From Deltaproteobacteria bacterium (GTDB lineage Bacteria > UBA10199 > GCA-002796325 > JACPFF01): a stretch of 33,233 bases of DNA. The notes under the pieces are model-generated. The model ran no database searches. It was not told the DNA's origin and saw only the letters and a program-made list of their open reading frames with translations. Of this stretch, positions 25,175-31,622 are shown one piece after another. Each line of letters opens with the position of its first letter. Positions within the stretch are counted from its first letter, which is position 1. Location of the stretch: the NCBI GenBank assembly GCA_016210045.1, contig JACQUX010000010.1:1-33233 (forward strand). The letters run 5' to 3'. A program made the translations under genes and the position numbers.

Positions 25175-25204
25175 CTCGTAGACGCTTTGACGATCTACTG
25201 TCAA
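25175..25204 (-). promoter_or_regulatory. Possible pyr operon promoter
   Basis: On the minus strand a perfect -35 TTGACA (25199-25204) is followed, after 17-18 nt, only by a poor -10 (CTACGA/TACGAG, 25175-25181). The position, about 135 nt upstream of the pyrR start, would leave a leader long enough for attenuation control. Confidence 0.35.
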
Positions 25205-25222
25205 CTCCTTCCCCGTTTTTTT

Positions 25223-25251
25223 TTGACTGTGCGAAAGATCGCTCTTATAAT
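25223..25251 (+). promoter_or_regulatory. Sigma-70 promoter of ftsK
   Basis: TTGACT (25223-25228), a 17-nt spacer and a perfect TATAAT (25246-25251), 62 nt upstream of the ftsK start. It is back to back with the pyr promoter region. A run of nine T residues (25216-25224) precedes it. Confidence 0.75.
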
Positions 25252-25313
25252 TCGCCGCGCTTGCAGCGGTTGCTCAAGTATGATCTTTAACTTCGCGAGG
25301 GGAACGCGCAATC

Positions 25314-27698
25314 ATGGTCACCACGGCTCGCACACGCCGACCGCCACGGAAAGAACTCTGGGCCATCTTGGCGTTGGCGGCAGGCGTTTTTTTTAGTCTC
25401 TGCCTCATTTCCTACGATCCGGCCGATCCGGCCCTCAACGTGGCCTCGAATGTTAGCGGCGTCACGAATCTGGGCGGACTCGTCGGCGCGTATCTGGCCG
25501 ACATTCTCTTCTCCGTGTTCGGCATCAGCGCCTACGTGCTGGCGGGCATCTTCTTCCTGATCAGCACGCTGCTCTTCTTGGGCCGCGACGTGAGTCTGCA
25601 TCCGCGACAGTCGTTGGCATATGTGGTCATGATCGTCGCGGCAGCAGCGGTGCTGCATTTGCGATTCGAGATGGTTTCGATCCACGGGCAACCAATCGAG
25701 GCGGGCGGATTCGTCGGCGGGCTGCTCGGCGGCATGACGGCGCGCTATCTGAATTTGGCCGGGGCCTATGTCGTCGCTGGAACGCTCTTTTTTATCGCCT
25801 TCATTTACGCGACGCATGTCTCGCTCTTTTTCCTGTTGCGCTGGAGTTGGCAACTCCTGCGGTTCGGCGCCCATCGGTTGGGACGCGGCCTCGTGATCGC
25901 GGCGGCCCGCAGTCAACGCGGCGTTCCGAAACTGGCCCGTGCGTTGGCGGCACGCTACACCGCATGGCAAGAGCGCCGCGCCGTACGCGCCGCAGCCGCG
26001 CCAATGGCAACGCGACGCACGACGACAGCGAACGTTCGGATCAGTCGCGCTCCAGACGCCGACGGCGGCTTGTCGGCGACTGATCACGAACCCCCAGCCA
26101 TGAGTCCCGAGCCACCAGTCCCCAGCCACCAGTCCCCAGCCACCGCATCCGGTCCGAAAATTTTCGAACGCCGCGATCTGCATGAAAAAGAAAAGGCCAT
26201 TAAGGAAGCCCAGCTCGAACTGGCGCGAATCAGCGAAAACTACGTCTTTCCGTCACTCGCATTGCTCGATTCCCCGAATCAACAACGCGTCGCGATCGAC
26301 GAAGCCAGTCTGCGCCACAACGCGAAGCTGCTCGAAGGGAAATTAGAAGAGTATGGCATTCAAGGCCGCGTCTCTGAGATCCATCCCGGTCCAGTCGTGA
26401 CCATGTATGAATTTGAACCCGCGGCCGGCGTGAAAGTGAACAAGATCGTCGGCGTCGAAGACGATCTCTCCGTATCGCTCGGCGGACGCTCGGTCCGGAT
26501 CGTCGCGCATATCCCGGGCAAAGCAGCGGTCGGCATCGAAGTCCCGAACGCGGAGCGCGAGACGGTCTGGTTGAAAGAAATCATCGGCGATCAGAAATTC
26601 CGTCGCGCCACGACGAAGTTGCCGTTGGCGATGGGCAAAAACATCGAGGGCCATCCGGTCCTCGCAGACTTGACCAAGATGCCGCACTTGCTGGTCGCCG
26701 GCGCGACCGGTTCCGGCAAGAGTGTCGCCATCAATGCGATGATCTGCAGCATCCTCTATAAAGCCACGCCGGCGGAGGTGCGGATGATCTTAGTCGATCC
26801 GAAAATGTTGGAGCTCTCCATTTACGAAGGGATCCCGCATTTGTTGCTGCCGGTGGTGACGAAACCGAAACAGGCCACGCTGGCCTTGAATTGGGGCGTG
26901 CGCGAGATGGAGCGGCGCTATCAACTCCTCTCCGCCGCGGGCGTGCGCAACATTTCAACCTACAACGAGCAGATCGAACGGGGCGAACTCGAGTGTGTCT
27001 CTCCGGAAGAAGCGGCGGATCGAAAACTGATCGATCCCGAAGCGGCGGTGCATACCGGGACGTTGCCGTATATCGTCATCATCATCGACGAAATGGCCGA
27101 CCTGATGATGGTCTCGGGGCGCGAGATCGAAGAATCAGTCACGCGATTGGCGCAAATGGCGCGCGCGGCCGGGATCCACTTGATCGTGGCCACACAACGC
27201 CCGTCGGTCGACGTGATCACCGGAATCATCAAGGCGAACTTCCCATCGCGCGTCGCGTTCAAAGTGAGCTCTAAACACGACGGGCGGACCATCATCGATG
27301 CCGGCGGCGCGGAACAACTCCTCGGGATGGGTGACATGCTCTTCATGGGACCGAATAGCTCGGCGCTGGTCCGAATCCATGGCGCGTTCATTACCGAGAC
27401 CGAGACGCAGCGGATCGTGGCGCATGTGAAGCAACAGGGCCAAGCACGCTACGACGAATCGATCCTGAAACCGCCGACGGCCGTCACGGAAGAGATCGAA
27501 GGCGAGAACGATGAACTGTACGACCAAGCGGTGCGGCTCGTCACCGAAACGGGTCAGGCCTCGATCTCGATGGTGCAGCGGCGCCTGCGGATCGGGTATA
27601 ACCGCGCGGCGCGATTGATCGAACGCATGGAAATGGAAGGCGTCGTCGGCCCATCGATGGGGAGCAAGCCCAGGGAAATTTTAGTACAGGCGCATTGA
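25314..27698 (+). CDS. ftsK: DNA translocase FtsK/SpoIIIE
   Basis: A 794-aa septal DNA pump that clears chromosome dimers during division. The N-terminal membrane module has four helices within the first 185 or so residues (LWAILALAAGVFFSLCLISY and following). A linker leads to the motor: FERRDLHEKE, MPHLLVAGATGSGKSVAINA (Walker A about 464), YIVIIIDEMADLMM (Walker B about 586), HLIVATQRPSVDVITG. The C-terminal winged-helix gamma domain (about 723-794, YDQAVRLVTETGQASISMVQ then RRLRIGYNRAARLIE) reads KOPS-type sites. The linker contains PEPPVPSHQSPAT (about 258-278), encoded by the same repeat family that interrupts CarB and the Ser/Thr kinase. A GAGGGG lies 13 nt before the ATG. Followed 6 nt later by lolA. 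Confidence 0.96.
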   Translation: MVTTARTRRPPRKELWAILALAAGVFFSLCLISYDPADPALNVASNVSGVTNLGGLVGAYLADILFSVFGISAYVLAGIFFLISTLLFLGRDVSLHPRQSLAYVVMIVAAAAVLHLRFEMVSIHGQPIEAGGFVGGLLGGMTARYLNLAGAYVVAGTLFFIAFIYATHVSLFFLLRWSWQLLRFGAHRLGRGLVIAAARSQRGVPKLARALAARYTAWQERRAVRAAAAPMATRRTTTANVRISRAPDADGGLSATDHEPPAMSPEPPVPSHQSPATASGPKIFERRDLHEKEKAIKEAQLELARISENYVFPSLALLDSPNQQRVAIDEASLRHNAKLLEGKLEEYGIQGRVSEIHPGPVVTMYEFEPAAGVKVNKIVGVEDDLSVSLGGRSVRIVAHIPGKAAVGIEVPNAERETVWLKEIIGDQKFRRATTKLPLAMGKNIEGHPVLADLTKMPHLLVAGATGSGKSVAINAMICSILYKATPAEVRMILVDPKMLELSIYEGIPHLLLPVVTKPKQATLALNWGVREMERRYQLLSAAGVRNISTYNEQIERGELECVSPEEAADRKLIDPEAAVHTGTLPYIVIIIDEMADLMMVSGREIEESVTRLAQMARAAGIHLIVATQRPSVDVITGIIKANFPSRVAFKVSSKHDGRTIIDAGGAEQLLGMGDMLFMGPNSSALVRIHGAFITETETQRIVAHVKQQGQARYDESILKPPTAVTEEIEGENDELYDQAVRLVTETGQASISMVQRRLRIGYNRAARLIERMEMEGVVGPSMGSKPREILVQAH
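26088..26140. repeat. CCAGCCACCAGTC-family repeat inside ftsK
   Basis: At least three tandem-like units (GAGCCACCAGTC, CCAGCCACCAGTC, CCAGCCACCG) are translated in frame in the FtsK linker between the membrane and motor domains. Confidence 0.75.
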
Positions 27699-27704
27699 GG
27701 AAGA

Positions 27705-27742
27705 ATGCAAAAATCAAAATGCAAAAATCAAAATGCAAAATG
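27705..27742. repeat. 14-bp tandem repeat at the lolA start
   Basis: The unit ATGCAAAAATCAAA occurs twice in full (27705-27718, 27719-27732) and is followed by a partial third copy. Each copy begins with ATG but only the first is in frame with lolA, because 14 is not a multiple of 3. Confidence 0.85.
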
Positions 27743-28373
27743 GGGGATCATCGGGGTCCTTTGCTGTGCCCTGCTGACATCTGGGTCAAGTGCTGGCGCC
27801 GCGTCGCTTGATGAGCAAGTCGACACGGTCCAGCGGACGTATCAGTCGCTCGGAGATTTGCAGGCTGCGTTCACGCAGGCCACATATGTCAAGGCGTTGG
27901 GCAAGAACGTCAATAACAGCGGACTCCTCTCGCTGAAAAAACCGGGGAAATTGCGGATCGATTATCACGGCAATCCGGCGAAGCAGTACATCAGCAACGG
28001 CAAGACGCTCTGGATCACGACGCCCGGCGACCCCCAAGTCATGATGCAAAAACTCGGCAAGGCCGGCATCCCGCGCGAGGCGCTCGCGTTCCTCACCGGC
28101 TTCGCGCAACTCCGCGAACTCTTCACCGTCACTGCCGGTGACGCCGGCAAACGCGGCGCGATCCATCTGACCCTCACGCCGAAACGAGGCGGCGGTTTCC
28201 GCCGCCTCGATGCGGCATTCAACGAACGCGGTCTGCTCACTGCACTCACGGTCCACAACAACGGCGGCGGCACCGCCAGCTACCGTTTTTCCAACATCCG
28301 CACCAACGTCGGCATCGACGACGGCCTGTTCCACTTCTCCCCCCCGGCTGGGAGCCAGGTCATCCGGCCGTAG
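27705..28373 (+). CDS. lolA: Outer-membrane lipoprotein carrier LolA
   Basis: 222 aa, periplasmic chaperone that ferries lipoproteins from LolCDE to LolB or the outer membrane. A signal peptide (WGIIGVLCCALLTSGSSAGA) precedes the LolA fold: LGDLQAAFTQ, GLLSLKKPGKLRIDY, QYISNGKTLWITTPGDPQ, and the C-terminal SYRFSNIRTNVGIDDGLFHF. The length is normal. The ATG follows GAGGAAG and is 6 nt after ftsK, so the two are probably co-transcribed. The first 13 residues (MQKSKCKNQNAKW) are encoded by a 14-bp tandem repeat, so repeat slippage would change the frame. Confidence 0.92.
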   Translation: MQKSKCKNQNAKWGIIGVLCCALLTSGSSAGAASLDEQVDTVQRTYQSLGDLQAAFTQATYVKALGKNVNNSGLLSLKKPGKLRIDYHGNPAKQYISNGKTLWITTPGDPQVMMQKLGKAGIPREALAFLTGFAQLRELFTVTAGDAGKRGAIHLTLTPKRGGGFRRLDAAFNERGLLTALTVHNNGGGTASYRFSNIRTNVGIDDGLFHFSPPAGSQVIRP

Positions 28374-28444
28374 TGGTAAAGTGACACGATCTCTGCTATC
28401 GACAACCTCGTATGAAGAAAAATTATCGGCGGCCGCGCTTTGTC

Positions 28445-28699
28445 ATGGCACAAATTACGACTATCGACAAAATGGACCGCAGTTTTGACATCCGCTTTTG
28501 GCAACGTTGCGGCGTGCGAGCCATCTTCGCCACTGCTTGGGGGATGATCGATGAAGCCAGAAAATGGAAGAGACAACGTGGCCGTCAACCCCGACTTCAG
28601 AGATCTGTTGCAGTGCTTAAACGCCGCGAACATCTTTGTGTTTCCCCGACAACACAGCCAGTCCCAAAACAACCATTCTCGAGGCACAAGGTCCGCTAA
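28445..28699 (+). pseudogene. Decayed antitoxin-like partner of a nucleotidyltransferase toxin
   Basis: From about 28472 the frame reads MDRSFDIRFWQRCGVRAIFA, then TAWGMIDEARKWKRQRG and LQRSVAVLKRR. This matches, from memory, a common small partner protein (xxFDxxFWQxxGxxAIFxAAWEMV ... LRLQRSVxxLxRR) encoded directly before nucleotidyltransferase-type toxins. An ATG at 28445 is also possible. After LKRR the frame continues in unrelated residues because the following gene is truncated. No strong ribosome site is visible, so this may be a relic. Confidence 0.5.
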
Positions 28700-28742
28700 T
28701 GCGCCAGTGCCTGTTTGCAAAATCGCTTTCAGTGTCCATTAG
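28551..28742 (+). pseudogene. N-terminal remnant of a nucleotidyltransferase-type toxin
   Basis: After a GTG at 28578 the frame reads AVNPDFRDLLQCLNAANI, the typical beginning of the minimal-nucleotidyltransferase/AbiEii-like toxins (x-x-NxDFRELLQxLNxxxVRYLIVGGYAV). The essential G-G nucleotide-binding motif that should follow is absent; the sequence becomes unrelated after about 28631. It overlaps the preceding antitoxin-like frame, as in intact pairs. Confidence 0.5.
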
Positions 28743-29178
28743 CCCGGGCGGGGCACGAGGGGTGCCTGCGGGCCGTTTGCCTCGCGTATGATAATCTGCT
28801 GTACAATTGCAGGGGCGGCCCGTGCTTCAGCCGGGTGGAGGGGCCAGGGGCACCCAGGGGCTCCCGCAGCCGTTTTCTCCTTGCGAAATCTAACGCCGAA
28901 AACGGCGAGGGCGAGCGCGCGGCGGCTCGATGCCGCCGCGATAGCGTACCCTGGGGGCCCCTGGCCCCTCCGCCCGGCCCTCGGAATGCGCACTGACCAG
29001 TGCAGTGTGAAATGCGTTGTCGACCCCGCACTCCTTCAGCAATTTTGCAAACACACACTCTGCCCTGCACTAAAAAACCATGTCTAAAAAACCATTGCAC
29101 CGGGTGCGGGCATACGCTATGCGGCGACTGCACTTTGGGGCGATCTTAACGACACAACCTTAATAAAGGAGCGATCTT
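28743..29178. other. Non-coding spacer with a large structured palindrome
   Basis: No supported gene. It holds a small GGGCAC-GAGG-GGTGCC-type hairpin near 28754-28770, the large palindrome at 28831-28977, and then lower-GC sequence leading to the AAGGAG ribosome site of the lipoprotein gene. Confidence 0.6.
28831..28977. repeat. 147-bp multi-stem palindromic element (possible structured RNA or MITE-like element)
   Basis: Closing arms of 29 bp (28831-28859 and 28949-28977) pair at 27 positions plus one G-U. The interior contains CGCCG-AAAA-CGGCG (28894-28907) and a perfect 9-bp stem with a TCGAT loop (28918-28940). A degraded right-half copy lies near 8630-8695. No transposase, A-box or terminator U tract is visible. 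Confidence 0.7.
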
Positions 29179-29628
29179 ATGCGTCGAACCGCTACACTCA
29201 TCGTAACCCTCGGCCTCATCGCCGGACTGGGCGCCTGCAAGAAGGCACCGGAAGCGACCGGCACCACGACACCGGAAACCAAGACCGAAACGACCGCTCC
29301 GGCCCAGCCGGAAGCCGGCAAGGCGCCGGAGGCCACGACACCGAGCACTGCCGCCACACCCACCGCCGGCGGATTGACTGCCGAAGCCATTGCCGATTCG
29401 CTGAGTAAGGCGGTCTGCGAACGGATGGCGGCCTGTAATCAAAATTCGGGCCTCTCCGCTGCCGACTGCACGTCCGGTATGAGCAAGGACTTGGCGCAGA
29501 ATCTGCCGGAGAAGGCGAAGGCCGTGGACAAGGGCGGATTGGACGGCTGCGTGGCCGCGATTGCCAAGGCGACCTGCGACGAGCTGAATTCGCCGGAACC
29601 GCCGAAGGGCTGCGAATTCATGAACTAG
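29179..29628 (+). CDS. Small Cys-containing lipoprotein of unknown function
   Basis: 149 aa. The signal sequence ends in the lipobox LIAGLGAC (Cys20), followed by about 45 residues of Thr/Pro/Ala/Glu-rich, probably disordered tether. The C-terminal domain of about 80 residues has regularly placed cysteines (KAVCERMAACNQNSGLSAADC ... LDGC ... ATC ... KGCEFMN) likely to form disulfides in the periplasm. The ATG follows AAGGAG at ideal spacing. I recognise no enzyme motif. It ends 4 nt inside the convergent lipid-kinase gene. Confidence 0.85.
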   Translation: MRRTATLIVTLGLIAGLGACKKAPEATGTTTPETKTETTAPAQPEAGKAPEATTPSTAATPTAGGLTAEAIADSLSKAVCERMAACNQNSGLSAADCTSGMSKDLAQNLPEKAKAVDKGGLDGCVAAIAKATCDELNSPEPPKGCEFMN

Positions 29629-30557
29629 GCCAGGATGGGCAGCACGCGCGGCAGCAGTTGGAACTGCGCGGGGAGTTGGCCGGCGATTTCGCCGTCGAGT
29701 GTAATGCGAACGGGGTGCGAACTGTGCAGCGTGAGCGTATGCGCGGTTCGCACCCCGATCTGTTCCTGACGATCCAATTTCCCGGTGTACAATTTCGGCA
29801 ACAGCTCGAGTAAGCACCAGCGAGAGAGCGCCCCCACGACGACCAAGTCGAAGCGCCCATCGTCCAATTTCGCGCGCGGCGCGACGTGCATCCCACCGCC
29901 GCAGTATTGCCCTATCGCCACGATCACCGTGGTGATCGGCTGCCGCGTCTCCGGTTCGTCGTCGATCGCTAACGTAATATCCGGCGCGCCCCATTGCCAA
30001 AAGGCCCCGATCGCACCAACACAATAGTTAATCGTCCCCTGGCCCCAACTCGGGAGCTTCTTCGCGCGATCGACCACATCCCCGCCCAGTCCGACATCGG
30101 CGACGTTGCAAAAATAGCGGACCAGCGCGTGGCCGTCGTGCGTGTGCAGCGCAACGCGACCGATGTCGTAGTGCCGCAACCGCGCTCGGTTTAAGTACTT
30201 TAGTGCAGCAAATGGTTCTTCCGGAAGGCCAAGGCTGCGCCAATAGTCGGTTCCGGAACCGGTCGGAATCGCGGCGAGCGTCACGTCCGGATGCAGGATC
30301 TGGCCGTCCTCCGTCATCACGCCGTTCAAAACCTCGTTGACCGTGCCATCCCCGCCCACCGCAATCAGACGGCGATAGCCTTGCGCAATCGCTTGCGTCG
30401 CCAGGATCGTCCCCGCGCCACCGGCATTGGTAAATTCGAAGTCGAACGGACCCAACGTGCGGTGCAGTTGATCGGCCAGCCGTGGCCACAGATGGCGACC
30501 GCGACTCCCCCCGGAACGGGGATTGACCACGACGAACGTCTTCGGTGCAGGCGCCAT
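29625..30557 (-). CDS. Diacylglycerol/sphingosine-type lipid kinase (YegS/BmrU-like)
   Basis: 310 aa. Hallmarks of the DAGK catalytic family: VVVNPRSGG near the N-terminus, VGGDGTVNEVLNGV as the nucleotide-binding G-G-D-G-T motif, IPTGSGTDYWRSLG, and C-terminal RFDLVVVGALSRW with DGEIAG. Members phosphorylate lipid hydroxyls such as diacylglycerol with ATP. The ATG at 30557 (MAPAPKTFVVVNP) gives the usual length; the longer frame begins at a TTG codon at 30629. Lipid substrate unknown. Confidence 0.9.
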   Translation of the reverse strand: MAPAPKTFVVVNPRSGGSRGRHLWPRLADQLHRTLGPFDFEFTNAGGAGTILATQAIAQGYRRLIAVGGDGTVNEVLNGVMTEDGQILHPDVTLAAIPTGSGTDYWRSLGLPEEPFAALKYLNRARLRHYDIGRVALHTHDGHALVRYFCNVADVGLGGDVVDRAKKLPSWGQGTINYCVGAIGAFWQWGAPDITLAIDDEPETRQPITTVIVAIGQYCGGGMHVAPRAKLDDGRFDLVVVGALSRWCLLELLPKLYTGKLDRQEQIGVRTAHTLTLHSSHPVRITLDGEIAGQLPAQFQLLPRVLPILA

Positions 30558-30694
30558 GCGCCCCAATGGAGTAACGAAACCCCACGCCGGACTCAAGCGG
30601 TTTCCTGTGGTTAATTCTGACGCTCGCAACGGTCATTCTCAATTCATGTCGCCCGCGCTTACGGAGAAACAGCTAGATAGCGCCGACGCCGCAG

Positions 30695-30710
30695 TGGCAC
30701 AACCATTGCT
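30695..30710 (+). promoter_or_regulatory. Exact-match sigma-54 promoter motif
   Basis: TGGCAC-AACCA-TTGCT has both sigma-54 hexamer cores intact and GG-N10-GC spacing. It sits only 14 nt upstream of the ATG at 30725, so the transcript would have almost no leader; alternatively it is a chance match. Confidence 0.5.
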
Positions 30711-30724
30711 TCTTTGAAGACCCA

Positions 30725-31264
30725 ATGTCGCAACGTCCCTTCTTGCTCGAACTGCAACGAATCCTCCCGGAGTTGAAACGCCTCCATGCGGAGGCCGAAA
30801 CTACGATCTATCTGGACGCCAATTTCGGACACTACCGCGTCCGCATCGGACCGGTCGGTCCGACGGAACCGAACGGGGACACCACGGCCACACCGCAGCG
30901 CCGCCCGATCGAGATCGATGCCACGCTGGATCATTTGTATGTCGAAGGTGTTGAAGTGAGCCCGCTCCCCACCCGCCACGCCATCGACCAACACTTGAAG
31001 ACGACGGTCATCCTCCATGGCGTCCAGATCCATATCCACGATCCCGATGGCGCCGGCTACACGATCAGTCTCACGCCCCCGCACGCGCCTGAATTGCGTG
31101 TGACCCATACGATCAATCTCGCCGGCGACGACGGCACGCGCCGCCTCAACAATTTGCAGCAAACGGGCGACTTGGCCCGCAAGGCCTACGGAATTGTGCA
31201 ACGGGATCTGCTGCAAACCCTCAAGCGTGAAACCGCTCAGCGGCGGAATAGTTCGGTGTCATAG
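30725..31264 (+). CDS. Hypothetical protein, 179 aa
   Basis: Not recognised. A soluble protein without signal peptide or membrane helix. The N-terminus is a charged helix (FLLELQRILPELKRLHAEAE), the middle is beta-rich (TTIYLDANFGHYRVRIG, IEIDATLDHLYVEGVEV, LKTTVILHGVQIHIHDPDGA), and the C-terminus is again helical (LNNLQQTGDLARKAYGIVQR). Coding is supported by codon periodicity and by the absence of a better frame. The ribosome site (GAAGA) is weak. Transcribed divergently from the lipid kinase, with a sigma-54-like motif just upstream. Confidence 0.7.
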   Translation: MSQRPFLLELQRILPELKRLHAEAETTIYLDANFGHYRVRIGPVGPTEPNGDTTATPQRRPIEIDATLDHLYVEGVEVSPLPTRHAIDQHLKTTVILHGVQIHIHDPDGAGYTISLTPPHAPELRVTHTINLAGDDGTRRLNNLQQTGDLARKAYGIVQRDLLQTLKRETAQRRNSSVS

Positions 31265-31622
31265 GATCGCGCGGGCGCACGCTACAGCCACTTCACTCAA
31301 CCGGATTGACAGAGCCCGTGGGGCCAAGGTGCGTGGGGTACAATGTACTTTGCGTGTTTCAGACACCCAGTCTGCAGCTGTCTGTTTTCAACCAACTGTT
31401 ATTCAATGGTAAAAACTCACTCTTACTGAAGAATAGCGTTCGATATGCGTTTCGCAGGCTGCCTTTCCGCAGGTAACAAACGACCCCTCGCCGCAACGCG
31501 ATTCAACTGAACACATCACAATTGCTCATGAATTTTCCACGCGCGCCTTGGCACTTGCCTTGCGTCTATACGACATCAAACAGCATACCCGCAATCAGCT
31601 GACACCTCTCAAGGGGGCGCTT
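31265..31622. other. Intergenic spacer with a sigma-54 promoter
   Basis: Lower-GC DNA without a gene. The recognisable elements are the sigma-54 promoter motif at 31548-31564 and the AAGGGGG ribosome site just before 31623. Confidence 0.6.
31548..31564 (+). promoter_or_regulatory. Sigma-54 promoter of the calcium-repeat lipoprotein gene
   Basis: TTGGCAC-TTGCC-TTGCG with GG (31550-31551) and GC (31562-31563) 10 nt apart; essentially consensus. It is 58 nt upstream of the ATG at 31623, a normal distance. Confidence 0.7.
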
